Positions 24,978 through 33,273 of a stretch of 64,000 nucleotides of DNA are shown here, in pieces. The stretch's first letter is position 1. Each line of letters begins with the position of its first letter. The stretch is from Autumnicola sp041679265 (lineage in GTDB: Bacteria; Bacteroidota; Bacteroidia; Flavobacteriales; Flavobacteriaceae). Under the pieces are notes generated by a model, which saw only the letters and a program-made list of their open reading frames with translations, made no database searches and had not been told where the DNA came from. The stretch spans positions 71,837 through 135,836 of the forward strand of contig NZ_JBGFSM010000013.1 in NCBI RefSeq assembly GCF_041679265.1, in the 5' to 3' direction. The position numbers were made by a program, and so were the translations under genes.

Positions 24978-25724
24978 ATGAAACTTTTAGAAGGAAAAAA
25001 TACAATTATCACCGGTGGAAGCCGTGGAATAGGAAGGGGAATTGCGAAGATTTTTGCTGAACATGGAGCAAATGTGGCCTTTACATACGCCTCTTCCGCT
25101 AAAGCTGCAGAAGAGCTTGAAAAGGAACTTTCAGAAATGGGAATAAAGGCAAAGGGCTATCAATCTAATGCCGCTAACTTTGAAGAGGCCCAGAAATTAA
25201 TAAAAGAGGTAGTTGAAGATTTTGGTTCTATAGATGTTCTCGTGAACAATGCCGGGATCACTAAAGACAATTTGCTTATGCGTATGAGCGAAGAAGATTT
25301 TGACCAGGTGATTGAAGTGAACCTGAAGTCCATCTTTAATATGACCAAAGCCATCCAGCGTACGATGCTGAAGCAAAGAAGCGGCAGCATTATTAATATG
25401 AGTTCTGTTGTAGGAGTTAAAGGAAATGCTGGTCAGGCCAATTATGCGGCCTCAAAGGCAGGGATTATTGGGTTTTCTAAATCTATGGCCCTGGAACTAG
25501 GCTCGCGTAATATCCGTACCAATGTAATTGCACCCGGCTTTATAGAAACCGAAATGACGGAGAAGCTTGATGAGAAAGTGGTGCAGGGCTGGAGGGATGC
25601 CATACCGTTAAAAAGGGGAGGCACGCCTGAAGACATTGCGAACGCCTGTGTTTTTCTCGGCAGTGATTTGAGTACGTATGTTACCGGGCAGGTACTTCAT
25701 GTAAATGGCGGCATGCTTACTTAA
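24978..25724 (+). CDS. fabG: 3-oxoacyl-ACP reductase FabG
   Basis: 248 residues, short-chain dehydrogenase that reduces beta-ketoacyl-ACP with NADPH in fatty acid elongation. Nucleotide site TGGSRGIGRGIA at residues 11-22, NNAG motif, catalytic Ser in INMSSVVGVKGN, YAASKAG with Tyr and Lys, and the C-terminal GQVLHVNGGM typical of FabG. Its own promoter box and a 14-base palindrome lie upstream. The gap to the next gene (173 bases) contains degenerate repeats. Confidence 0.93.
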   Translation: MKLLEGKNTIITGGSRGIGRGIAKIFAEHGANVAFTYASSAKAAEELEKELSEMGIKAKGYQSNAANFEEAQKLIKEVVEDFGSIDVLVNNAGITKDNLLMRMSEEDFDQVIEVNLKSIFNMTKAIQRTMLKQRSGSIINMSSVVGVKGNAGQANYAASKAGIIGFSKSMALELGSRNIRTNVIAPGFIETEMTEKLDEKVVQGWRDAIPLKRGGTPEDIANACVFLGSDLSTYVTGQVLHVNGGMLT

Positions 25725-25829
25725 GAAGTGAGCCTTTAGAAGCTTGAAGTGCAAATATTTAAAAAAATGAAATGAAGAAATGCAGAAGAAAATTTACTGT
25801 AAAGGTTGTATGAGTTCCGGAAATCACAT

Positions 25830-25897
25830 TTCTAACCTTGCACTTAGCACTTTAGGTTTCGCATTTCTAACCTCGTACTTCTAACCTCGTACTTCCA
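25830..25897 (+). repeat. 14-base tandem repeat abutting the vWA gene start
   Basis: CTAACCTCGTACTT occurs twice in tandem at 25867-25880 and 25881-25894, three bases before the ATG at 25898, with degenerate copies back to about 25830. It is the reverse complement of the AAGTA-GA-GTTAG repeats that follow hisB and lie at the end of hisH. Confidence 0.75.
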
Positions 25898-27931
25898 ATG
25901 ATAATTAGCGATATTTTATATATAACCCTGGCCGTTATTTTTGCGCTGGGGTTTGCTTTTTTTCAGTACCTGTACAAGAATAGAAGGAAGGGGAAAACCG
26001 CCTACATTTTCTTTTTTCTCAGGTTTTTGTCCATCTTTACGTTGTTATTATTACTGATTAATCCCAAAATAAGCTCTACTACTTTCAGCATTGAAAAGCC
26101 CGATCTTTTATTAGCCATAGATAATTCGGGATCTATAGCAAAACTTGAGCAGGAAGCTACGCTGCGCGATTTTGTTCAAAGACTTATAGAAAATGAAGAA
26201 ATTCAGGAGCGTTTTAATATTCAGCAGTACAGTTTTGGAAAAAACCTTTCTGCAGAAGCAGGCCTGGATTTCAACGAGCCACAAACCGATATTTTCTCAG
26301 CATTAAACCAGCTGGATGAAATTAATAAAAATGCCAATTCTGCACTGGTATTAATTTCAGACGGAAACCAGAACATCGGGCGCGATTTCAGCTATTTTAA
26401 ATCGGCAGGAAATACTTCCCTTTTTCCTGTATTGGTTGGGGACACCACCCGCTTTCTGGATCTCGATCTGGCAGCTCTAAATGTTAACCGCTATGCCTTT
26501 TTGAACAATCGCTTTCCCATAGAGGCCATAATCAATTATTCCGGGGAAGAACCTTTGGAAACAAGATTTGAGATCCGTTCAGGAGAAACTGTTTTATATA
26601 CTGAAAATCTCAAATTTACTGCGGAAAATAATTCTGCGGTAGTCCATACTACTTTGCCTGCTTCGCGTCTTGGAGCATTAATCTATGAAGCTGAAGTTAT
26701 TCCTGCTGCTACTGAAAAGAACAGGATCAATAATTCTGAAAAATTTGCGGTTGAAGTCATAGATGAACGTACTAAAGTTCTTCTTCTTGCCACCACTCCT
26801 CATCCCGATCTTGGAGCCCTCAAAAAATCTATTGAAGCCAATGAACAGCGACAGGCAGAAATAAAATATTTAGACGATGTTGATGTTGATTTAAATGATT
26901 ATCAACTGGTTATTATCTATCAGCCAAACCTTAACTTTAAATCTGTTTTTGAGAAAATAAAACAAAATAATCAGGATTATTTTATCATCACCGGTACTGA
27001 AACCGATTGGGATTTTTTAAATAACAACCAGGATCTTTTGGCGAAGGATGCTGCTTTTAAGGAACAGGAAATTTTTGCGGTTCCCAATCCTGGTTTTAAT
27101 AATTTTCAATTTGAAGATATAGGTTTTGAAGATTTTCCTCCCTTGCTTGACCAGTTTGGAACGGTGGAAATAACATCCAATTCGGTAGAACCTCTTTTAT
27201 TTCAGAAAATTGAAGGAGTGGAAACCGGAGAGCCTTTGCTGGCCATTGCTGAAGGTTCTTCTTCAAGATCTGGCTTCCTAATGGGCGAAAATATCTGGAA
27301 GTGGCGTGCAGAATCTTTTCTTAAAAATCAGAATTTTGAAGAATTTGATACTTTCTTCGGAGAAATAATTCAGAATTTTTCCTCTCAAAGCAGGAGGGAA
27401 CGCTTGCGGATAGATTATGAATCTTTTTACTACGGGAATACTAATATTACAATTTTGGCCCAATACTTTGATGAAAATTATCAGTTTGACCCCAATGCCG
27501 TTTTAAACATCAAACTCAATCCCCAAAATGAGGAAGCTATAGAAGCTCCTCTGTTGCTTCGCAATAATCATTATGAAGTGGATCTGGGCAATCTGGAACC
27601 GGGAGAGTACAATTTTGAGGTAAATGTAGGGAATACTGCTTTTTCAAAATCGGGCAATTTCACGGTGGTAGAATTTAATGTGGAGCAACAGTTTGCTTCG
27701 GCCAATCTGGACAAATTTAAACTGCTGGCCAACACTAATGGCACAAAGATATATTTTCCAGAGAACGCCTCAGGCTTAATCCGGGATCTGCTTCAGAATA
27801 AAGGTCTTACCCCGCTTCAGAAAAGCCATGAAAAAACAGTACCTTTGATCGACTGGTATTATTTGCTGTTCCTGTTGGTGTTACTTCTGGCAGGGGAATG
27901 GTTTTACAGAAAATATACCGGTTTAATTTAA
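25898..27931 (+). CDS. Membrane-anchored von Willebrand factor A domain protein
   Basis: 677 residues. Two N-terminal membrane helices (about 4-22 and 36-56), then an extracytoplasmic vWA domain with the metal-ion-dependent adhesion motif LAIDNSGSIAKLEQ and a second site LISDGNQN. A long beta-rich middle follows, with Ig-like segments, and one C-terminal helix (LIDWYYLLFLLVLLLAGEWFYRKY). The layout resembles large BatA/BatB-like or CARDB-type surface assembly proteins, but I cannot name a function. The start abuts tandem repeats. The next gene follows within 10 bases. Confidence 0.82.
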   Translation: MIISDILYITLAVIFALGFAFFQYLYKNRRKGKTAYIFFFLRFLSIFTLLLLLINPKISSTTFSIEKPDLLLAIDNSGSIAKLEQEATLRDFVQRLIENEEIQERFNIQQYSFGKNLSAEAGLDFNEPQTDIFSALNQLDEINKNANSALVLISDGNQNIGRDFSYFKSAGNTSLFPVLVGDTTRFLDLDLAALNVNRYAFLNNRFPIEAIINYSGEEPLETRFEIRSGETVLYTENLKFTAENNSAVVHTTLPASRLGALIYEAEVIPAATEKNRINNSEKFAVEVIDERTKVLLLATTPHPDLGALKKSIEANEQRQAEIKYLDDVDVDLNDYQLVIIYQPNLNFKSVFEKIKQNNQDYFIITGTETDWDFLNNNQDLLAKDAAFKEQEIFAVPNPGFNNFQFEDIGFEDFPPLLDQFGTVEITSNSVEPLLFQKIEGVETGEPLLAIAEGSSSRSGFLMGENIWKWRAESFLKNQNFEEFDTFFGEIIQNFSSQSRRERLRIDYESFYYGNTNITILAQYFDENYQFDPNAVLNIKLNPQNEEAIEAPLLLRNNHYEVDLGNLEPGEYNFEVNVGNTAFSKSGNFTVVEFNVEQQFASANLDKFKLLANTNGTKIYFPENASGLIRDLLQNKGLTPLQKSHEKTVPLIDWYYLLFLLVLLLAGEWFYRKYTGLI

Positions 27932-27941
27932 ATTGCGAAGT

Positions 27942-28745
27942 ATGGAAAAGAGTTTGAAAAACCAGGTGGCCCTGGTTACCGGGGGAAGTTCCGGCCTGGG
28001 CCAGAGTATTTGTATTTTCCTGGCAAGGGCCGGGGCAAAGGTGGCGGTGAATTATCACAGCGATGAAGCAGGCGCTAAGTTTACGGTAGATACCATCAAA
28101 AACGAAGGGGGAGAGGCTTTCGCTTTGCAGGCAGATGTTGGAGACGAGCAATCTGTGGAAGAAATGTTTGAAAAGGTCTTTACCAAATATAATAATCTTG
28201 ATATCCTGGTAAGTAATGCCGGGATTCAAAAAGATGCTCCTTTAGATGAAATGACATTAAAAGACTGGGAGCTGGTAATTAAAACCAATCTCACCGGTGC
28301 TTTTTTATGTTCCCGTTTAGCCGTACGCTATTTTCTTAAGCGCGGCGTGGTGGAGGGCATAAGCAAATCTGCCGGGAAAATCATTTTTATGAGTTCTGTT
28401 CATCAGGAAATCCCGTGGGCGGGCCATATTAATTATGCCGCTGCCAAAGGAGGCCTTACAGAGTTTATGAGGACCTTATCCCAGGAAGTGGCCAATAAGT
28501 TAATAAGGGTGAATAGTATTGCCCCGGGAGCCATTAAAACGGCTATTAATGAAAATGTATGGAAAGATGAAAAGCAGGTGATTGAGCTTTTAAAACTAAT
28601 TCCATATAACCGCCTGGGAGAGCCGGAAGATGTGGCTGAAGTTGCCTTATGGCTGGCTTCAGATAAATCTGAATATGTAAATGGAACCACTATTTTTGTA
28701 GACGGCGGCATGTCCCTTTACCCAGGTTTTATAGGAAACGGATAA
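27942..28745 (+). CDS. Short-chain dehydrogenase, glucose 1-dehydrogenase-like
   Basis: 267 residues with VALVTGGSSGLGQ, NAG in LVSNAGIQKDAP, catalytic Ser in IIFMSSVHQE, and Tyr/Lys in NYAAAKGGLTE. The C-terminal NGTTIFVDGGMSLYPGF is typical of the glucose 1-dehydrogenase branch of classical SDRs. The start is ATG at 27942; a TTG nine bases upstream is in frame but less likely. It follows the vWA gene closely and precedes the SPFH gene by 33 bases. The sugar or polyol substrate is not determined. Confidence 0.87.
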   Translation: MEKSLKNQVALVTGGSSGLGQSICIFLARAGAKVAVNYHSDEAGAKFTVDTIKNEGGEAFALQADVGDEQSVEEMFEKVFTKYNNLDILVSNAGIQKDAPLDEMTLKDWELVIKTNLTGAFLCSRLAVRYFLKRGVVEGISKSAGKIIFMSSVHQEIPWAGHINYAAAKGGLTEFMRTLSQEVANKLIRVNSIAPGAIKTAINENVWKDEKQVIELLKLIPYNRLGEPEDVAEVALWLASDKSEYVNGTTIFVDGGMSLYPGFIGNG

Positions 28746-28778
28746 CCCTGAATTAAATTTATCAACTAAATATTTTAA

Positions 28779-29594
28779 ATGGAAAGATTACCTAAGATTG
28801 CAATCCCCTTATTTATTGTTGTAGTATTCGTCATTATACTTTTGGCGAAATCTACGGTTACCATAGGATCCGGAGAGGCCGGAGTACTTTATAAAACCTT
28901 TGGAGGCGGGGTAGTTACAGATGAACCTCCGTTAAGTGAAGGGTTTCACATTGTTGCCCCGTGGAATAAAGTTTTTGTTTATGAAGTGCGCCAGCAGTCT
29001 ATAGATGAAGAAATGAACGTACTTTCTTCTAACGGGCTGGAAATTAATCTTGATGCTTCGGTGTGGTTTCAACCGGCTTATGAAGATTTAGGCAAATTGC
29101 ATAAAGAAAAAAGTGAAGCTTATATAGAACGCTTATTGCAACCTGCAGTGAGATCTGCTGCCCGTGCCGTGGTGGGAAGGTATAATCCCGAACAATTGTA
29201 CTCCAGCAAAAGAGAGGCCATCCAGAAGGAAATTCTGGAAGAAACCCAGATCCTGCTCCGGGAGCAGTATGTGCAGGTTAATGAGGTGCTGGTGCGGGAT
29301 GTTTCTTTGCCTTCAACAATTAAAGAAGCTATAGAAAGAAAGTTAAGGCAGGAGCAGGAATCCCTGGAATACGAATACCGCCTTACCAAAGCACAGCAGG
29401 AAGCAGAGCGCCAGCGAATAGATGCTGAAGGTAAAGCACGCGCCAACAGGATTTTAAGTGAATCTTTAACCGACAAGGTTTTGCAGGAAAAAGGCATACA
29501 GGCTACTTTAGAATTAGCAAAATCCAACAACGCAAAAACAGTGATTATTGGCTCCGGGGAAAGTGGAATGCCGGTAATCCTTGGAAGCAATTAG
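28779..29594 (+). CDS. SPFH/prohibitin-family membrane protein
   Basis: 271 residues with one N-terminal membrane helix (about 7-24) and an SPFH (Band 7) domain: VTIGSGEAGVLYKTFGGGV, then LDASVWFQP and VGRYNPEQLYSSKREAIQKEI. A coiled coil, KLRQEQESLEYEYRLTKAQQEAERQRIDAEGKA, follows. Prohibitin-like proteins form ring-shaped scaffolds that partner with membrane proteases. No protease gene is adjacent. It is the last gene before the his operon and ends at its own hairpin. Confidence 0.9.
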   Translation: MERLPKIAIPLFIVVVFVIILLAKSTVTIGSGEAGVLYKTFGGGVVTDEPPLSEGFHIVAPWNKVFVYEVRQQSIDEEMNVLSSNGLEINLDASVWFQPAYEDLGKLHKEKSEAYIERLLQPAVRSAARAVVGRYNPEQLYSSKREAIQKEILEETQILLREQYVQVNEVLVRDVSLPSTIKEAIERKLRQEQESLEYEYRLTKAQQEAERQRIDAEGKARANRILSESLTDKVLQEKGIQATLELAKSNNAKTVIIGSGESGMPVILGSN

Positions 29595-29614
29595 AAAAAT
29601 ATTTCATAAAAAAT

Positions 29615-29634
29615 AAAAAGCTGTTTTGCTTTTT
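29615..29634 (+). terminator. Terminator of the SPFH unit
   Basis: AAAAAGC (29615-29621) pairs with GCTTTTT (29628-29634) across a 6-base loop. Its right half overlaps the -33 region of the his promoter. Confidence 0.65.
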
Positions 29635-29654
29635 AAATTTTATGTTTAGATTTG
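29626..29654 (+). promoter_or_regulatory. Promoter of the histidine operon
   Basis: TTG at 29626-29628 and TAGATTTG at 29647-29654 are separated by 18 bases, an excellent Bacteroidota promoter. Initiation is expected near 29660, only a few bases before the leader-peptide ATG, so the leader mRNA is nearly leaderless. Confidence 0.75.
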
Positions 29655-29662
29655 TGCAGGTT

Positions 29663-29722
29663 ATGAAAGCAAATCAATTACATCACCACCATCATATTTA
29701 CTTCTGCGCTCAGGCGAGGTAA
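29663..29722 (+). CDS. hisL: Histidine operon leader peptide (19 codons, five consecutive His)
   Basis: ATG at 29663, TAA at 29720-29722. The peptide reads MKANQLHHHHH then IYFCAQAR. The five adjacent His codons (29681-29695, CAT and CAC) make ribosome progress sensitive to charged tRNA-His. It lies directly downstream of a promoter and upstream of a perfect intrinsic terminator and hisG, the classic attenuation layout. The peptide itself probably has no other function. Confidence 0.9.
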   Translation: MKANQLHHHHHIYFCAQAR

Positions 29723-29783
29723 GTTTGGTATGCTGTAATTTTTACCATATTAAAACCCGTTTGAGCTATTCAAACGGGTTTTT
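29709..29783 (+). promoter_or_regulatory. Transcription attenuator of the his operon
   Basis: Terminator: AAAACCCGTTTGA (29752-29764) pairs perfectly with TCAAACGGGTTTT (29770-29782), 13 base pairs with loop GCTAT and a T run. Antiterminator: CTCAGGCGAGGT (29709-29720, end of the leader reading frame) can pair with ACCCGTTTGAG (29755-29765), using two G-U pairs and one bulged A. A ribosome stalled at the His codons leaves 29709-29720 free, so the antiterminator forms. A ribosome at the stop codon covers it, so the terminator forms. A small TGGTA/TACCA hairpin (29726-29730 with 29743-29747) may act as pause stem. Confidence 0.85.
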
Positions 29784-29868
29784 TGTTTTGTATAATTCAG
29801 TTGCAGTATTAAAGATATTGCTTTTTTAAAATTGTTGAAATAAGTTCAGCAGAGGAAAAATTAAAAAA

Positions 29869-30732
29869 ATGAGTAAAGAAAAATTAAGAATAGCAATTCA
29901 AAAGTCGGGGCGGCTTAATGAGGATTCCCTTAAAATCTTGAAAGATGCTGGAATTTCTATAGATAATGGCAAGGAACAGCTCAAAGCTTCGGCACGCAAT
30001 TTCCCATTGGAAGTGATGTACCTCAGGAATGGCGATATTCCGCAGTACCTGAGAGACGGGGTGGTAGATGCAGCCATTATTGGTGAAAATGTGCTTATAG
30101 AGAAAGGCAAAGATATCATCCAGGGAGAAAAACTTGGTTTTTCGAAATGTAGGGTTTCACTGGCTGTTCCAAAATCTATGAAATACAGGGGTATTGAAGA
30201 TCTTAATGGGAAAAAAATTGCTACTTCCTATCCAAATACCGTAAATGAATTCCTGGAAAAAAAGGGAATCACGGCAGAGCTTCATATCATTAATGGTTCT
30301 GTGGAAATTGCTCCTAATATTGGACTTGCCGATGGGATTTGCGATATCGTTTCCAGCGGGAGTACCTTGTTTAAGAATAACCTGAAGGAAGTAGAGGTAA
30401 TGCTTAAAAGCGAGGCGGTTTTAGCCATATCTCCACAGATTTCTTCGGAAAGAAAACAGATTCTGGAAAAGCTGCAGTTCAGGATAAAATCGGTACTTAA
30501 TGCCCGCACCTCTAAATACATTTTGCTGAATGCCCCAAATGAGCATCTGGAACAAATAATCAAATTACTTCCCGGGATGCGCAGCCCAACGGTTTTGCCT
30601 TTAGCTGAAGAAGGATGGAGCTCGGTACATACTGTTATAAACGAAGAACGCTTTTGGGAAGTTATAGATGAACTGAAGAATAGTGGCGCTGAAGGAATCC
30701 TGGTTGCGCCTATTGAAAAAATGGTCATGTAG
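29869..30732 (+). CDS. hisG: ATP phosphoribosyltransferase, long form
   Basis: First and feedback-controlled step of histidine synthesis, joining ATP and PRPP. 287 residues, the long form with its own C-terminal ACT-like regulatory domain (from about residue 215: MRSPTVLPLAEEGWSSVHTVI). Therefore no HisZ is needed. Catalytic domain: LRIAIQKSGRLNEDSLKIL at the N-terminus and the PRPP loop GLADGICDIVSSGSTL. It is the first structural gene after the attenuator, 86 bases past the hairpin. Confidence 0.97.
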   Translation: MSKEKLRIAIQKSGRLNEDSLKILKDAGISIDNGKEQLKASARNFPLEVMYLRNGDIPQYLRDGVVDAAIIGENVLIEKGKDIIQGEKLGFSKCRVSLAVPKSMKYRGIEDLNGKKIATSYPNTVNEFLEKKGITAELHIINGSVEIAPNIGLADGICDIVSSGSTLFKNNLKEVEVMLKSEAVLAISPQISSERKQILEKLQFRIKSVLNARTSKYILLNAPNEHLEQIIKLLPGMRSPTVLPLAEEGWSSVHTVINEERFWEVIDELKNSGAEGILVAPIEKMVM

Positions 30733-30763
30733 ACGCAATTTCAGAAAATTCAAATATTAGATT

Positions 30764-32047
30764 ATGAATAAAATATACAATCCCGAACCTTCAGAATGGC
30801 TGGAAATTTTAAAGCGTCCAACCAAAACTGTTGAAGATATTGAAGAAACGGTCAACCAGATTTTTTCTGAAGTGATTAAAAACGGGGATGCGGCCATTGA
30901 AAAATATACCGAGCTTTTTGACGGGTTTAAACCGGAAGAAACACGGGTTACGGCAATGGAAACAGATGATGCCAGAAATAAACTTTCCCAGGAACTTAAG
31001 GACGCTATTTTCCTCGCTAAAACCAATATTGAAAAGTTTCATGCCGCCCAGAAAACGGAAGTGGTAAGGTTAGAAACCACTGCCGGCGTAGAATGCTGGC
31101 AGGAGAAGCGCCCTATTCAAAAAGTAGGATTGTATATTCCGGGGGGCACGGCGCCTTTATTTTCAACAATTTTAATGCTTGCCGTTCCCGCTGCACTTGC
31201 GGGTTGCAAGGAAGTGGTATTGTGCACGCCGCCCGATACAAAGGGAAATGTGCATCCTGCTATTTTATACACGGCCGATTTATGCGGAATCACCCGAATT
31301 CATAAAGTTGGGGGGATTCAGGCGATTGCAGGAATGACTTTTGGCACCGAGACCATCCCGAAAGTTTATAAAATATTTGGCCCCGGCAACCAGTTTGTGA
31401 CGGTGGCGAAACAGCTGGCCACAAGGCATAATGTAGCGATAGATATGCCGGCCGGTCCTTCAGAACTACTGGTGGTGGCAGATGAGGCAGCCAACGCGGC
31501 CTTTGTGGCTTCAGATTTACTGAGCCAGGCCGAGCATGGAGCAGATAGCCAGGTGATCCTGGTTTCCACTTCAAAAGATCTGATTAATAATGTTGAAAAG
31601 GAAGTAGAAAATCAGTTAAAAGAACTTCCCCGGAAGGAAATTGCTGGAAAAGCTATAGAAAATTCCAAGTTGATCTATGTGGAAAATAAGGAAACAGCAC
31701 TGGAGCTAATTAATGAATATGGCCCGGAACATTTTATTATTTGTACGGTTAATAATGACTTTTATGCTGAAAATGTGCAAAATGCCGGCTCTGTTTTTAT
31801 AGGCAATTACACGCCGGAAAGTGCGGGAGATTATGCTTCGGGCACTAATCATACCTTACCCACCAATGGTTATGCCAAGCAGTATAGCGGGGTTAACCTG
31901 GACAGTTTTATGAAAAGTATGACTTTTCAAAAAATTTCAGAAAGCGGAATAAAAGCAATTGGCCCGGCAATAGAAGTAATGGCTGATGCTGAAGGTTTGC
32001 AGGCTCATAAAAACGCGGTGAGTCTAAGATTGAAGAAATTAAGTTAA
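30764..32047 (+). CDS. hisD: Histidinol dehydrogenase
   Basis: 427 residues, the usual length. It oxidises histidinol to histidine in two NAD-dependent steps. The metal and substrate residues appear in LLSQAEHGADSQ (Gln and His ligands) and YASGTNHTLPTNGYAK, with PGGTAPLFSTILMLAVPA in the NAD domain and EHFIICT with the catalytic Glu-His pair. It starts 31 bases after hisG. Confidence 0.97.
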   Translation: MNKIYNPEPSEWLEILKRPTKTVEDIEETVNQIFSEVIKNGDAAIEKYTELFDGFKPEETRVTAMETDDARNKLSQELKDAIFLAKTNIEKFHAAQKTEVVRLETTAGVECWQEKRPIQKVGLYIPGGTAPLFSTILMLAVPAALAGCKEVVLCTPPDTKGNVHPAILYTADLCGITRIHKVGGIQAIAGMTFGTETIPKVYKIFGPGNQFVTVAKQLATRHNVAIDMPAGPSELLVVADEAANAAFVASDLLSQAEHGADSQVILVSTSKDLINNVEKEVENQLKELPRKEIAGKAIENSKLIYVENKETALELINEYGPEHFIICTVNNDFYAENVQNAGSVFIGNYTPESAGDYASGTNHTLPTNGYAKQYSGVNLDSFMKSMTFQKISESGIKAIGPAIEVMADAEGLQAHKNAVSLRLKKLS

Positions 32048-32190
32048 TATATCAATTTGAAAATGTGATAATCTGAAAATGGATGATATGTCAGGCTTTA
32101 TAGTTTCGTGATGCTAAATTTGTCTTAGCATCTTTTAACGGCAAATAAAAAACTCAATTAATTACGAAGTGTCAAATTTGAAGAAAATCA
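32048..32190 (+). terminator. Gap with internal hairpin between hisD and hisC
   Basis: GATGCTAA (32110-32117) pairs perfectly with TTAGCATC (32125-32132), loop ATTTGTC, followed by TTTT (32133-32136). It could be a weak internal terminator or a processing or pause site. The stem also contains TAAATTTG (32115-32122), which matches the -7 promoter box, so an internal promoter for hisC onward is an alternative. Confidence 0.5.
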
Positions 32191-33243
32191 ATGCAGCCTA
32201 AAAAGTTCAACATTAATTATTTAGTACGTCCTAATGTAAAGGATCTGAAACCTTATTCTTCCGCCAGGGACGAATACCAGAGCACCGGTAATGCAATGGT
32301 TTTTCTGGATGCCAATGAAAATCCGTTTCAAACCGACGTAAATCGCTATCCCGATCCGCAGCAACGCAATCTTAAAGAGGAACTGGCGAAAATTAAAGCT
32401 GTGGATGCCGGGAATATTTTGTTGGGAAATGGCAGCGATGAAGTTTTAGACCTATTATTTAGGGCGTTCTGTGAACCGGGAGCAGATAATGTGATCACTT
32501 TACCGCCTACTTACGGGATGTACAAAGTGTTGGCAAATATCAACAATATTGAGAACAGGGAAATATTGCTTACTGCCGACTTTGAACCGGATGTGGATAA
32601 AATTCTGCAAACCGCAGATGAGCGCACTAAAATGACCTTTTTATGCTCCCCGAATAATCCTACGGGTAATTCTTTTTCAGAAGAAAATATTGAGAGGCTT
32701 CTTGAGAATTTTAACGGGCTCATAATTATTGATGAAGCGTATATCGATTTTTCCGCGAAGGAAAGCTGGCTTAAAAAATTGGAAAAATATCCTAATCTGG
32801 TAGTTACCCAAACGTTGTCCAAAGCTTTCGGAATGGCAGGAATCAGGTTAGGAATCTGCTATGCTTCCGAAGAGATTATTCAGATTCTTAATAAAATTAA
32901 ACCACCCTACAACGTAAACGAACTTACCCAGCAGCGTGCTTTAAGCCGAATTATAAATAAAGAAGTATTAAATTTGGAAATAGCTGATATTCTGGAAGAA
33001 AGAAGCACGGTATTTAAAGCTTTGGATGAAGTGAAATACATTGAAAAGATTTATCCTTCAGATGCTAATTTCATTCTGGTAAAAGTAGACAATGCTACAA
33101 AAAGATATGAGGAATTGCTCCGCCAAGGGATCGTGATTCGTAACCGCACTACCCAGCCTCTTTGTGAAAATAGCCTGCGTTTTACGATTGGTACAAAAGA
33201 AGAAAACAGAAAATTAATAGCAGCGCTTAAGGAGATTAGTTAA
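32191..33243 (+). CDS. hisC: Histidinol-phosphate aminotransferase
   Basis: 350 residues, fold-type I PLP enzyme converting imidazole-acetol phosphate to histidinol phosphate with glutamate. N-terminal LDANENPFQ, GNGSDEVLDLLFRAF, the PLP-contact segment CSPNNPTGNSFS, IIIDEAYIDFS, and the Schiff-base Lys in TLSKAFGMAGIRLG. The C-terminal NSLRFTIGTKEEN provides the carboxylate-binding Arg. It follows a 143-base gap with a hairpin. Confidence 0.96.
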   Translation: MQPKKFNINYLVRPNVKDLKPYSSARDEYQSTGNAMVFLDANENPFQTDVNRYPDPQQRNLKEELAKIKAVDAGNILLGNGSDEVLDLLFRAFCEPGADNVITLPPTYGMYKVLANINNIENREILLTADFEPDVDKILQTADERTKMTFLCSPNNPTGNSFSEENIERLLENFNGLIIIDEAYIDFSAKESWLKKLEKYPNLVVTQTLSKAFGMAGIRLGICYASEEIIQILNKIKPPYNVNELTQQRALSRIINKEVLNLEIADILEERSTVFKALDEVKYIEKIYPSDANFILVKVDNATKRYEELLRQGIVIRNRTTQPLCENSLRFTIGTKEENRKLIAALKEIS

Positions 33244-33273
33244 TCATCTTACTTCAGAAAAGACAATTCGACT

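Noticed and set aside
29120..29590. 156-codon open frame antisense to the SPFH gene
   Set aside because: It lies wholly within the SPFH coiled-coil region, with Ser/Leu-rich composition typical of antisense to Glu/Lys/Gln codons.
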